Shown here one piece after another: positions 39,099 to 46,471 of a DNA stretch of 50,260 bases. Both the position numbers and the translations under genes were made by a program. The stretch lies in the IMG/VR virus record IMGVR_UViG_3300050821_005877, positions 1-50,260 of that record. One strand, given 5' to 3'. Position 1 is the stretch's first letter. Every line of letters begins with the position of its first letter. The notes beneath the pieces were generated by a model. That model had not been told where the DNA came from, made no database searches, and saw only the letters and a program-made list of their open reading frames with translations. Source of the DNA: a virus.

Positions 39099-39329
39099 AT
39101 GACACGTCACCAGATCGTCGAGGAAGCCCGGCACACCCGCTGCGGGTACTGCGGCGCCGCACCCGGGCACCCCTGCGTGAATCCCCGCGCCGGGGCATGC
39201 CTGCGGCGCATCACCCGCGCCCACTTCATCGGGCGCGTACCCGGCAGCGACTGGGCGGACTGCATCGACGACGGCCTCACCGAACGCGGCGGCGTCGGCT
39301 TCGTCCTCGACCCCGAGGTGACCCGGTGA
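39099..39329 (+). CDS. Zinc-finger protein (CGYCGAAPGHPC type)
   Basis: 76 residues. RCGYCGAAPGHPCVNPRAG is the C-x2-C-x-A-x2-G-x2-C motif of small actinophage zinc proteins, followed by RRITRAHFIGRVP with a His that can complete the site. First gene after the hairpin; strong ribosome site. Probably DNA- or RNA-binding. Confidence 0.75.
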   Translation: MTRHQIVEEARHTRCGYCGAAPGHPCVNPRAGACLRRITRAHFIGRVPGSDWADCIDDGLTERGGVGFVLDPEVTR

Positions 39330-39592
39330 GCACCGCGCAGGAGCACTACCAGATGGCTGAGTCGCTCACGATGACCGCTGCTGGCGTCATGGACTATGAC
39401 CACGGCCTCTACGCCTCAATGGGCACCCAGGAGCGGTTGCAGCGCCGGGCTGCCCTCACGGCGGAAGCCCAGGTGCACGCCACGCTCGCCCTCGCCGCCG
39501 CCACCGCCCTCTACGACGGCGACCTCGGCAAGGGCGCCGACACCGAGTACCAGGCGTGGAAGCGCATCGCCGGCAGCGAGGTGACCCGGTGA
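39326..39592 (+). CDS. 88-aa helical protein, unknown
   Basis: GTG overlaps the previous stop. STAQEHYQMAESLTMTAAG, LTAEAQVHATLALAAATALY and EYQAWKRIAG resemble small helical proteins frequent in actinophage early regions (YQ.AE.L...A......QV.AT..LA.A.A..). Function unknown. Confidence 0.65.
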   Translation: MSTAQEHYQMAESLTMTAAGVMDYDHGLYASMGTQERLQRRAALTAEAQVHATLALAAATALYDGDLGKGADTEYQAWKRIAGSEVTR

Positions 39593-39795
39593 AAGGCGTC
39601 GGGGAGATCCGGGTCAAATACCACCTCCACGCCTGGTGCACGCACGACGGCTGCACGTTCGACCGCCGCGCCGGCCACGGCACGGCCGCCCAGGCGATCC
39701 GCGGCGACGCGCAACGGCACGCCCTCCAGCACGGCCACCGCGTCGTCGCCGACCTCCTCGACCGCACCACCTACGCACCCGAGGAGACGTCGTGA
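39589..39795 (+). CDS. 68-aa protein with Cys/His pairs
   Basis: GTG start overlapping the previous stop. HLHAWCTHDGCTFDRRAGHG holds two Cys and several His, then a helix AAQAIRGDAQRHALQHGH. A small zinc-dependent fold (C2H2-like ending H-x3-H-x2-H) is plausible. Confidence 0.6.
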   Translation: MKGVGEIRVKYHLHAWCTHDGCTFDRRAGHGTAAQAIRGDAQRHALQHGHRVVADLLDRTTYAPEETS

Positions 39796-39911
39796 GGGTC
39801 GTCATCGTGCACCCGGGGTGCCTCATCGCCGCAGGCTGCGCCCTCGCCTGCGTCGCCGGCTGGTTCACCTACATGTGCCTCACCGACGAGCCGGGAGGAC
39901 AGCGGCCATGA
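39792..39911 (+). CDS. 39-aa membrane peptide
   Basis: MRVVIVHPGCLIAAGCALAC, VAGWFTYMCLTD and a short tail: one hydrophobic span with four Cys. It overlaps both neighbours by four bases. Function unknown. Confidence 0.5.
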   Translation: MRVVIVHPGCLIAAGCALACVAGWFTYMCLTDEPGGQRP

Positions 39912-40126
39912 GATACCCGTGCGATGTGGAACTGATCGCCTTCGCCCGGCGGTGCGGGGCGGCACCAGCCCGCCCGTTCACCGCCTACTGCGCCTGCGGC
40001 CATGCGATCACCGGCTACGCCTGCGAAGCGTGCCTCCTGTGCCAGCGGCCCGGCTGCTACACGTGCTGGCGCGGCGGCGCGGGCCACGAATGCCCCGCCG
40101 AGTTCGCCGCCAGAGGTGCCGCGTGA
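39908..40126 (+). CDS. 72-aa Cys-rich zinc protein
   Basis: Nine Cys: RRCGAAPARPF, YCACGHAITGYACEACLLCQ and RPGCYTCWRGGAGHEC. Two or more knuckles are likely. In the ATGA-linked chain of tiny early genes. Function unknown. Confidence 0.6.
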   Translation: MRYPCDVELIAFARRCGAAPARPFTAYCACGHAITGYACEACLLCQRPGCYTCWRGGAGHECPAEFAARGAA

Positions 40127-40413
40127 TGGCCGCGAAGCAAACTCAGTACCCCGGCTACGAGGCCCACAAGCGGCGCATGAAAGCGCGCGCGCGGGCGCTC
40201 AAGCGGCTGACTGCCCTGCACCGCCCCGACTTCATGCGCCTGTTCCACGAGGAGCAGTGCGCCGTCGAAGCTGAAGCCGAAGCCGCCCGGCCGCCACGCC
40301 TGGCCGTCCGCGAAGCCACCGCATGGGACGACCCCGCGCTGCGGTGGGCCGGCCTGCCGTTCAGTGCGCCACTGGCATGGCTGCAGGACCGCGCATGGGA
40401 AGAGGCGTCATGA
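40126..40413 (+). CDS. 95-aa basic helical protein
   Basis: MAAKQTQYPGYEAHKRRMKA, RARALKRLTALHRPDFMRLF, then an acidic helix and WDDPALRWAGLPFSAPLAWL. H.RRM.ARARALKRL...H...F..L is typical of small actinophage proteins of unknown role. ATG shares a base with the previous stop; a GTG one codon upstream is equally possible. Confidence 0.6.
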   Translation: MAAKQTQYPGYEAHKRRMKARARALKRLTALHRPDFMRLFHEEQCAVEAEAEAARPPRLAVREATAWDDPALRWAGLPFSAPLAWLQDRAWEEAS

Positions 40414-40745
40414 CCGGCGTCATCATCGCCGCCGCGGCCGCATGGTCCGCCGTCCTGTTCGCCGCGGGATTCGTGCTCGGCACCCGCGCCGTCAAGCCCC
40501 CGGTGCCGGAGCGACACGCCCCGACGCCGCAGCCCCCCAATCCGCTGCGGCCAGCTCCGGCACCGGGCCCCGGCGACGTCCTCGAATGCGTCGTCTACCA
40601 CTACGCCAGCGGGCGCCGCGAATACTACGCCCCTGACGGGTTCCCCATCGCCATCCTGCACCGCCCCCCCGCGCCGCAGCGGCCCGACAAGTGGGACCTC
40701 TGGTACCGGGGCGTCTGCGCGGAAGCGAAACGGGAGGACCAGTGA
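40410..40745 (+). CDS. Membrane-anchored 111-aa protein
   Basis: One N-terminal span (TGVIIAAAAAWSAVLFAAGFV), a Pro-rich linker, then a small beta domain (VLECVVYHYASGRREYYAPDG). Overlaps neighbours by four bases. No family recognised. Confidence 0.6.
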   Translation: MTGVIIAAAAAWSAVLFAAGFVLGTRAVKPPVPERHAPTPQPPNPLRPAPAPGPGDVLECVVYHYASGRREYYAPDGFPIAILHRPPAPQRPDKWDLWYRGVCAEAKREDQ

Positions 40746-40879
40746 CCGCCCTGCTCGCCGACGAGGCCGAGTGGCCGTGCCCCGACTGTGAGGCCGAGCC
40801 CGGGCGCCTGTGCCACTGGTGGTGCCCCCGGTACGCCGACGTGCTCTACGACGACGAAGAGGTGCCCGATGGGCGCTGA
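40742..40879 (+). CDS. 45-aa zinc-type protein
   Basis: WPCPDCEAEPGRLCHWWCPR: C-x2-C-x5-G-x2-C-x3-C, the same plan as the finger at 39099, then an acidic tail. GTG overlaps the previous stop; the end overlaps the recombinase start. Confidence 0.55.
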   Translation: MTALLADEAEWPCPDCEAEPGRLCHWWCPRYADVLYDDEEVPDGR

Positions 40880-41774
40880 ACTCAACAAGGCGCTCGCCGG
40901 CCTCCAAGCCGAGTTGGCTCCCATCAAACGCAACGCCAAAGGCCAGACCGGCACCCGCGAGCACCGGTACGCCGACCTCGCCGCCGTCTCCGACACCGTC
41001 CTGCCGCTGCTCAGCAAGCACGACCTGGCGTTCAGTGCCCGGCCCACCCTCGGTGACGACGGCCACTTCGTCCTCGCCTACTCGCTGCTGCACGCCAGCG
41101 GCGAACGCGAAGACGGCCAGTACCCGCTCGGCACCGGCACGCCGCAGCAACTCGGGTCCGCGATCACCTACGCCCGGCGTTACTGCCTGTGCGCCGTGAC
41201 CGGCGCCACGCCGGTCGGCGAGGACGACGACGGTGCCGCTGCGGCTGACGTTCGGCAGGGCCGCCAGCCGCAGCGCCAGCGGCCCCCATCACGGCCCACG
41301 GCCCAGCCGGTGCACACCAGGACAACCGGCACCGAGCATGAGCGACTGCGGCACGGCACCGTCGAGGCCACCCCCGACGACCGGGCCGCCGAGCGCACAC
41401 GCGGTCCCGTGCCCGACGAGCAGAACCTCTGGCAGGACGTACCACCCGAGGAACTCCCCGGCTCGTACGACCCCAAAGACGTGCAGAAGATCCAGATCGC
41501 CTACGGGAAACTCGGGTTCGACTCGCGCACCGACCGCGCCCAGCTGCTCGGCATCTCCGAGCAGATCATCGGCCGGTCCCTCGGCGTCGGCCCCGGCCCC
41601 AGGTCGCACAACAACCTGTCCCATGAGGAAGCCCGGAAGCTGCGCGACACCCTGGAGGGCTTCCAGGGCGACCGGGGGGCGCTGATGGAACGGCTCACCG
41701 GCATCACCCAGGCCGTCGCCGCCGTGGGCGCCCAGGACGACGCCGAGGGCAGCCAGGAGGGCACCGATGAGTAG
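40869..41774 (+). CDS. erf: ERF-family single-strand annealing protein
   Basis: 301 residues. Residues about 1-125 match the ERF core: LNKALAGLQAELAPIKRNA, HRYADLAAVSDTVLPLLSKHDLAF, FVLAYSLLHASGE, PQQLGSAITYARRYCLCAVTG and the acidic EDDDGA end. The rest is a Gln/Arg/Pro linker and a second helical domain (DVQKIQIAYGKLGFDSRTDRAQLLGISEQIIGRSL), often seen at the end of actinophage ERF proteins. It anneals complementary strands in phage recombination and repair. No partner exonuclease is recognised nearby. Confidence 0.85.
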   Translation: MGAELNKALAGLQAELAPIKRNAKGQTGTREHRYADLAAVSDTVLPLLSKHDLAFSARPTLGDDGHFVLAYSLLHASGEREDGQYPLGTGTPQQLGSAITYARRYCLCAVTGATPVGEDDDGAAAADVRQGRQPQRQRPPSRPTAQPVHTRTTGTEHERLRHGTVEATPDDRAAERTRGPVPDEQNLWQDVPPEELPGSYDPKDVQKIQIAYGKLGFDSRTDRAQLLGISEQIIGRSLGVGPGPRSHNNLSHEEARKLRDTLEGFQGDRGALMERLTGITQAVAAVGAQDDAEGSQEGTDE

Positions 41775-41976
41775 CGCAGCACCGCTCCGTGAGGTCGGCA
41801 GCCTGTGGGCGAACGGCCGGCAGCGCCTCAAGGTTGAGGTGGACCACGGGGCCGTGATCGTTCAAGGCGTCAGCATCGCCACCGCCGCCGAGCGCGACTA
41901 CTTCAGCCGCATCTGGTTCCTGGCGTGCGCCGAGGCCGACGACTGGGCCCGCGAGCACGAGGACGTGCCGCCCTAG
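41767..41976 (+). CDS. 69-aa protein, unknown
   Basis: Contains EVGSLWANGRQRLKVEVDHG, then VIVQGVSIATAAERDYFSRI and an acidic end (CAEADDWAREHED). Mixed alpha/beta. It overlaps the recombinase gene by 8 bases and ends at a strong hairpin. Confidence 0.6.
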   Translation: MSSAAPLREVGSLWANGRQRLKVEVDHGAVIVQGVSIATAAERDYFSRIWFLACAEADDWAREHEDVPP

Positions 41977-41979
41977 AGC

Positions 41980-42009
41980 GGCGGTCCCGGCCCGACCGCC
42001 GGGACCGCC
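41980..42009 (+). terminator. 11-bp perfect hairpin after recombinase operon
   Basis: GGCGGTCCCGG (41980-41990), 8-base loop, CCGGGACCGCC (41999-42009), starting 4 bases after the stop at 41976. No T-run follows. The remaining bases to 42155 contain no recognised element apart from the ribosome site of the next gene. Confidence 0.7.
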
Positions 42010-42155
42010 TTCCAGCCCGTCACCGCCGGCCGTTTAGGGCAGCGAGGGGTGACGGTGCCGGGAAGCCGCGCCTGAACTGGGCAGGTGGCAGGCGCGGCTT
42101 CCCCGCTGAACCTGGCGCACAGAGCGCACCTCAGGGCAGTGCTGAGGGCCAGGAC

Positions 42156-42746
42156 GTGACAGAGATACAGGAACTCCTAGAAGGCCGCGTAATGCGCCCC
42201 GATGAGTGGACGCCGGAGCAGGCATCGGCGTGGGTGGTTGAGGCATGGCAAGGCGCTGTCGAGTCGATCGTAGAGACGGGGCGCCGACTCGCCGAGGCGA
42301 AGATCCGCGTGGGCCACGGCAACTGGCTGCCCACTGTCGACTTGCTGCCGTTCAGCGAGCAAACCGCCCGCTATCTAATGCAGATAGCCAAGCATCCTGA
42401 CCTTTCAAATCGCCAGCACGCTGGCGATTTGCCAGCGTCATGGTACACGCTTGCCGTTCTAGCTCAACTCCCTCCTGGTGAGATCCCTAAACGTATCGAG
42501 ACTCACGAGATAACGGCGGAGACTGACCGCGCCGCCGCGCAGCAGATGGCGAGTGTCTATCAGGCTGCTAAGCAAGAGGCTCTCAACGCCTGGAGCAGCG
42601 CCGTTGACGGCCTGACCTCGGCGTTGTCGTACGCCAAGACCTGGACGCCACCCGCTGGCATCCCCGACAGCCACGTAGACGTAAGCGAGTTCATTGAGCG
42701 CCTTACAGCCCTGCTGGAGATTGCACAGAAATGGAGTACCGAGTGA
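42156..42746 (+). CDS. DUF3102-like protein
   Basis: 196 residues from GTG 42156 (aggac before it). About 20-75, SAWVVEAWQGAVESIVETGRRLAEAKIRVGHGNWLPTVDLLPFSEQTARYLMQIAK, is the DUF3102 pattern (helix, GR.L.EAK..V.HG.W, then F...TA..YM..A). The rest is helical with an ITAETDRAAAQQMASVYQAA segment. DUF3102 proteins occur in phages and plasmids and are thought to bind DNA. The frame is open for 77 codons upstream across the terminator, which are not expected to be translated. Confidence 0.7.
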   Translation: MTEIQELLEGRVMRPDEWTPEQASAWVVEAWQGAVESIVETGRRLAEAKIRVGHGNWLPTVDLLPFSEQTARYLMQIAKHPDLSNRQHAGDLPASWYTLAVLAQLPPGEIPKRIETHEITAETDRAAAQQMASVYQAAKQEALNAWSSAVDGLTSALSYAKTWTPPAGIPDSHVDVSEFIERLTALLEIAQKWSTE

Positions 42747-43219
42747 AGACGTTTGACCGTGGAACCATCCAGGCAAGGGCACAGGAAATCACTTACAACA
42801 GTCCCGTGCCCATCGCTGTCCGCGAGGCTTGCAAGCAAGCACTCCGGGAACGGTACGGGAGTAATCCGGATGCGTTGCTCGAAGCTGCGGCAACGCTCGC
42901 GGCTGGTGCTATGTCCGGCCTACGCCAGCGCACCTACCAGTTGGCCGAGCAAGCCACCCTCATCTCAGACATCCCTGGCGTCATCGGCATCACCACCCCG
43001 GACGGTGACCTGATCATCCCGAAGGCTGAAGCCACCGCTGAGCAAGTCAGGCAGTGGAACAAGGAGGCGCTTCAGCACCACTCCACCCAGCGCCTCCGCC
43101 ACAGGCGTTTCGCCAAAGACCTGGCGATCGCCGAAGACGAGCCCGGCGAGACCCGGTGGGCCGAGATGCGCGGCGTCATCCAGGAACGCAAGCTCAAGAT
43201 GCTGGAGAGCGGTAAGTGA
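42743..43219 (+). CDS. 158-aa early protein, unknown
   Basis: GTG 42743 overlaps the preceding stop (GTGA) and has TGGAG upstream; an ATG at 42731 would add four residues. Mostly helical (ALLEAAATLAAGAMSGLRQR, AEQVRQWNKEALQHHSTQRL) with one beta hairpin DIPGVIGITTPDGDLIIPKA. No family recognised. Linked to the HNH gene that follows. Confidence 0.65.
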   Translation: MKTFDRGTIQARAQEITYNSPVPIAVREACKQALRERYGSNPDALLEAAATLAAGAMSGLRQRTYQLAEQATLISDIPGVIGITTPDGDLIIPKAEATAEQVRQWNKEALQHHSTQRLRHRRFAKDLAIAEDEPGETRWAEMRGVIQERKLKMLESGK

Positions 43220-43425
43220 GCCGCAGAATCAAGATCCCGGCGTGGCTGCTGCTTCGCATCGCTGAGCGTGACCAGTGGAAGTGCCACATCTGCCAGCAGG
43301 GCTACATCCCCGGCCAGTCCTGGCACATCGACCACGACCAGCCCCGCGCCAAGCGAGGTACCAACCACGTCAGGAACCTGCGCCTGGCGCACAGGGACTG
43401 CAATCACGCCAAGTCAGACGCGTAG
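43216..43425 (+). CDS. Small HNH endonuclease
   Basis: 69 residues. RDQWKCHICQQGYIPGQSWHIDHDQPRAKRGTNHVRNLRLAHRDCNHAK: a full HNH core with His-Asp-His (HIDHD), Asn (NLR) and terminal His, plus the zinc pair CHIC...C. Nothing else is present, so it is a minimal nicking-type domain, as in many phages. GTG overlaps the previous stop. Confidence 0.88.
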   Translation: MSRRIKIPAWLLLRIAERDQWKCHICQQGYIPGQSWHIDHDQPRAKRGTNHVRNLRLAHRDCNHAKSDA

Positions 43426-43460
43426 CCATATCCATCAACCGAGGAGACGGGAAGTAGTGA

Positions 43461-44189
43461 GTGCCCTGGTTCCTTGTGGACGACCAATTTCCCACCCATC
43501 CCGGCGTTCTGGCGACCTCGCTAGCGGCCAGGGGCCTATGGGCGACGGCAGGAGCATGGTTGAGCGCGCATCCCACAGAAGATGCCGTGCCAGATCATGT
43601 CCTCACGGCGCTCGGCAGCACCCCCAAGCTGGCAGGTGAGCTAGTGAACGCGCGGCTATGGAAGAGGGCACGCGGCGGCTACAGGTTCATCCAGGAAGGC
43701 ACGTGCAAAATCCCGTCCGCAGAGGACGTGGAAAGGGGTCGCAAAAGCAAGGCGCAACGGCAGGCCCGGTGGCGCGCAGCGAGACGCCGTGTAGACGCTG
43801 TGGATAACGCAGTTGTAGACGCTGTGGATAACTCAAACGCGAATCGGGACGAGCAAACCGGCAGGTCCCCGCCTCGCGGTAGACGGGATGTAGACGCGTC
43901 TACACGGGCGTCTCCCCTGGATCCTGATCCATCTCCTCTTCCTGTGGTTGAGGTAGATCAATCATCGAACGGTAGTAAGCGCGCGAGCCCAGAGCTGATC
44001 GATCTGATCATCGCTGAAGTTCAGAACGTCACCGGCCGGCGCCTCGACGCCGAGTGGGCGCAGCGGACCTACGCGACCATCCTCGGCGGCCGTCACCCGG
44101 CCAGCCCGGCGGCCTACATCCGCTCGGCGATCCGTAATGAGCCCGACCCGCGGACCCGGTTCCTGCCGCTGTACCCGGACCCGCCGTGA
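43461..44189 (+). CDS. Probable replication initiator (helix-turn-helix, lambda O-like role)
   Basis: 242 residues from GTG 43461. The start WFLVDDQFPTHPGVLATSLAARGLWATAGAWLS is the N-terminal winged-helix signature of phage replication proteins. Residues about 20-90 form the DNA-binding part, 95-170 are a polar linker (encoding the iterons), and 175-230 are a helical end (SPELIDLIIAEVQNVTGRRLDAEWAQRTYATIL) suited to contacting host replication proteins. It is inferred to bind the repeats inside its own gene. Confidence 0.7.
   Translation: MPWFLVDDQFPTHPGVLATSLAARGLWATAGAWLSAHPTEDAVPDHVLTALGSTPKLAGELVNARLWKRARGGYRFIQEGTCKIPSAEDVERGRKSKAQRQARWRAARRRVDAVDNAVVDAVDNSNANRDEQTGRSPPRGRRDVDASTRASPLDPDPSPLPVVEVDQSSNGSKRASPELIDLIIAEVQNVTGRRLDAEWAQRTYATILGGRHPASPAAYIRSAIRNEPDPRTRFLPLYPDPP
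43790..43904. other. Candidate replication origin inside the initiator gene
   Basis: TGTAGACGCTGTGGATAAC is repeated exactly at 43790-43808 and 43814-43832 (24 bp apart). Each copy includes the perfect DnaA box TGTGGATAA (43799-43807, 43823-43831). Further TGTAGACG elements form a perfect 16-bp palindrome at 43889-43904, and a ggtagacg lies at 43878. The next about 70 bases are relatively AT-rich for this genome, as in an unwinding element. Iterons within an initiator gene are the arrangement of lambda O. Confidence 0.65.
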
Positions 44190-44353
44190 CCAGGCGCAAG
44201 GCGGTTCCCCGGCCGCGGTGGTGCGGCGGCTGCGACGAGCGCACCCGCCTCGCCGGCGACCCGCCGTACCGCTGCCCCGTCTGCCACCCCCTGGCCGCCG
44301 GGCCCCTCGCCGCCGCGTGGCGGGCCGCCAACCCGCCGGAAGGAACGCTATGA
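44186..44353 (+). CDS. 55-aa zinc-ribbon protein
   Basis: RWCGGCDERTRLAG and YRCPVCHPLAA give two C-x2-C knuckles about 20 residues apart, a minimal zinc ribbon with a basic N-terminus. GTG overlaps the initiator stop; the stop overlaps the next ATG. Confidence 0.65.
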   Translation: MTRRKAVPRPRWCGGCDERTRLAGDPPYRCPVCHPLAAGPLAAAWRAANPPEGTL

Positions 44354-44718
44354 CCGTCGTCTGGATCCTCCTGGCCACCACCGCAGGGTGCGTCATCAAC
44401 GCGCTCGTGATCGGTGCCGCCACGACGCGGCCCATGATCGGCGTGCTGTGGTACGCCAGCGGCGCCGTGCTGGACGTCGTCGTGGCGGCGCTGGCTGCCG
44501 CAGGAGGCGTCCCGTGGTGGCTGGTGGCATGGATGGGCGTCCTCGCCGTGGTGAATGCGTGGATGGCCCGGGACTACTGGAACCGCCGCAAGCGCAAGCG
44601 CGCCGCCGCTCTCGCCGGCGCCAAGTCCCGGGCCCGCATTGCCGCCCTCGTGGCCAGGGCCCGGCAGGCTGCCCGCCCGCGGCGGGCGCTGCGGCCCCTC
44701 CCCGGCGGCGCCCCGTGA
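44350..44718 (+). CDS. 122-aa membrane protein
   Basis: Three hydrophobic segments (VWILLATTAGCVINALVIGA, VLWYASGAVLDVVVAALAAA and PWWLVAWMGVLAVVNAWMA), then a very basic helix (NRRKRKRAAALAGAKSRARI). A similar plan is seen in other small phage membrane proteins; function unknown. Confidence 0.6.
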   Translation: MTVVWILLATTAGCVINALVIGAATTRPMIGVLWYASGAVLDVVVAALAAAGGVPWWLVAWMGVLAVVNAWMARDYWNRRKRKRAAALAGAKSRARIAALVARARQAARPRRALRPLPGGAP

Positions 44719-44834
44719 CCCGTGGCGCGGGGCCGCCGTGGTGGTGGCGGCCGTGGCTGGCCCCGTGGCACGCCGCCGCCGCCTGGTGGCACCGCGAACG
44801 CCCCGTCAAGCGCAACGGAAGGAACGCCCGATGA
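44715..44834 (+). CDS. 39-aa Trp-rich peptide
   Basis: Seven Trp in 39 residues (GPPWWWRPWLAPWHAAAAWW), then a basic end. GTG overlaps the previous stop and the stop overlaps the next ATG. Composition suggests membrane-surface binding, but reality as a protein is uncertain. Confidence 0.4.
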   Translation: MTRGAGPPWWWRPWLAPWHAAAAWWHRERPVKRNGRNAR

Positions 44835-45256
44835 CGACCACCCTGGAACAGGCCGTCACCGCAGCCCGGAAAGCGTGCCCGTTCGTCAACCAGGACGCGG
44901 TGCTGCGCATCCTCACCGCTGCCGCGCCGCTGATCGCCGCCGCCGAGCGCTCCAGGCTGGCCAACCGCAGCCAGATGATCGACGAGGTCAAGAACGAACT
45001 GGACGACGCTTTCCAGTTCACGAACCTTGACGGCTCGCGCCACGGCTACGTCACCCGTGAGTGGGTTCAGGCACTCCTGGCCATTCACGCCGCGTCAGCG
45101 GGAGCCGCCCAGCAGGAAGCCGACGCCCAGCTCGCCAACCAGCACCAAGCCATGGCCTGGGACAAGCCGGGCCATGGCTGGACCAGCGCACAGCCTGGCG
45201 TGGTGCGCGTCCCGTTCGCTGACCTGCTGCGCAACCCACCGGAAAGGACCCCCTGA
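44831..45256 (+). CDS. 141-aa helical protein, unknown
   Basis: Begins TTLEQAVTAARKACPFVNQD, then AVLRILTAAAPLIAAAERSR, a central helical part, and a C-terminal WDKPGHGWTSAQPGVVRVPF. No family recognised. ATG overlaps the Trp-rich ORF; the stop overlaps the next ATG. Confidence 0.6.
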   Translation: MTTTLEQAVTAARKACPFVNQDAVLRILTAAAPLIAAAERSRLANRSQMIDEVKNELDDAFQFTNLDGSRHGYVTREWVQALLAIHAASAGAAQQEADAQLANQHQAMAWDKPGHGWTSAQPGVVRVPFADLLRNPPERTP

Positions 45257-45402
45257 TGACCTACGCCCCGGTACGCCCGTGGGGCCGCTGTGCCGTCTGC
45301 GGCCGGAAGTGGCGCCTGCGTGTCGACGGCACCATGGCCGCCCACGGCAAGCCCCTGTGCGCTGGCACGGGGAAGCCCCCGGCGCCGGAAAGGACCACCT
45401 GA
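45256..45402 (+). CDS. 48-aa zinc-finger peptide
   Basis: RCAVCGRKWRLRVDGTMAAH followed by GKPLCAGTGKPP: C-x2-C ... H-x4-C, the C-x2-C-x-(10-20)-H...C pattern of small actinophage fingers. Joined by ATGA-type overlaps to both neighbours. Confidence 0.6.
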   Translation: MTYAPVRPWGRCAVCGRKWRLRVDGTMAAHGKPLCAGTGKPPAPERTT

Positions 45403-45575
45403 TGTCGAAATCGATCACCGTTCTGCTGGTCAACGACCAAGCGCCGATCATCCGGATCCTCGACGCCGAGACAGTCCGCGTAGGTGACGACGGGCACCTG
45501 CACGTGGGCAGTGCCGCGATCTTCGCGGCCAAGATGTGGCTCGGCGCCTACGAGACCGAGAAGGGAACGCTCTGA
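45402..45575 (+). CDS. 57-aa protein, unknown
   Basis: MSKSITVLLVNDQAPIIRIL, then a beta-hairpin VRVGDDGHLHVGSAAIFAAK. Beta-rich; ATG overlaps previous stop. No family recognised. Confidence 0.55.
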   Translation: MSKSITVLLVNDQAPIIRILDAETVRVGDDGHLHVGSAAIFAAKMWLGAYETEKGTL

Positions 45576-46039
45576 TGACTGAACCGCGGACGCTCACCGG
45601 CGATGAGTTCGCCGAAGCGCAGACCGTGCTCGCCCCGGCGTTCACCAGCGCCGGCCCGGCCCCCGAGTTCGACCTGCGGGTGATCCGGGCGTGCTGGGTG
45701 TTCGCCGACGCGCTGCGCCGCCCCCCTGATCCCCGCCGCGACGAGGCCGCCAAGGACCGGGCGGCGCTGCTGCTGCTCAACGGCCCCGACGACGCGGCGG
45801 GTACCCCGTACCGGTGCACCCGGTGCCGGATGGCGTACTACTCCGGCCCGGACCCGGCGGACTGGCTGGTGGCGGGCGCCGAGACGTGGGTGTGCTGGGT
45901 ATGCGCCACGTCCCCGCCGAAGCCGGCGCCGCTGGCGATCGAGGCGCCGAAGCCGCCCCGGGCCCGCAAGGCCGCGGCGCGGAAACCGGCCGCCATCATC
46001 GCCCCGGCCGCAGACGGAGCGCCTGATGACGGTGGCTGA
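45575..46039 (+). CDS. 154-aa protein with zinc ribbon
   Basis: N-terminal half helical (LTGDEFAEAQTVLAPAF, RDEAAKDRAALLLL). Zinc ribbon at about 82-112 (YRCTRCRMAYYSG ... WVCWVCATSPP). The C-terminus is Ala/Lys/Pro-rich, histone-tail-like (PKPPRARKAAARKPAAI). The basic tail suggests nucleic-acid contact. Overlaps the next gene by 14 bases. Confidence 0.65.
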   Translation: MTEPRTLTGDEFAEAQTVLAPAFTSAGPAPEFDLRVIRACWVFADALRRPPDPRRDEAAKDRAALLLLNGPDDAAGTPYRCTRCRMAYYSGPDPADWLVAGAETWVCWVCATSPPKPAPLAIEAPKPPRARKAAARKPAAIIAPAADGAPDDGG

Positions 46040-46259
46040 CAGCGGGGGCGGTCACCGGCGCCCGTTCGGCGCGGCGTTGCCGTACCCGACGCTGTGCGGC
46101 CACCCGGAGGCCTGGCACGGGCACTGCGGGACGGACGGGTGCGGGAACAACTGGCGGTTGTGCGAGTGGCCGCAGTGCCAGCCTTCGCCACGTGTGCCCC
46201 TGTACGGCCCTGGGGGCGCCGCAGGCGAGGTTTCAGCGCCGGGAGGCACGTCAGGATGA
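46026..46259 (+). CDS. 77-aa Cys/His-rich protein
   Basis: YPTLCGHPEAWHGHCGTDGC, then NNWRLCEWPQCQP: five Cys and three His in 45 residues. No family recognised. The ribosome site and start lie within the preceding gene. Confidence 0.5.
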   Translation: MTVADSGGGHRRPFGAALPYPTLCGHPEAWHGHCGTDGCGNNWRLCEWPQCQPSPRVPLYGPGGAAGEVSAPGGTSG

Positions 46260-46471
46260 GCCCGACGGATGCAATCGTTCCAAACGCCGCGCCACATGAG
46301 CACACATGGGTGCCCTGTGACGGCTGCCCGACGCCTGACGGGCCCTGTGCTTGCGCGGGTGGCATCTGCTGCGAAGACGAGCGGCGGGAGCTTGCCACGG
46401 GCGCAGTCGACTGCGAGTTGTGCGAAGCGAACTGGCCGATCAAGTGCGTCGATCACGCGGACGCCTGGTGA
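46256..46471 (+). CDS. 71-aa Cys-rich protein
   Basis: HEHTWVPCDGCPTPDGPCAC, then AGGICCEDERRELATGAVDC and ELCEANWPIKCVDH: ten Cys, probably two zinc sites. ATGA overlap with the preceding stop; GTGA overlap with the next start. Confidence 0.6.
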   Translation: MSPTDAIVPNAAPHEHTWVPCDGCPTPDGPCACAGGICCEDERRELATGAVDCELCEANWPIKCVDHADAW

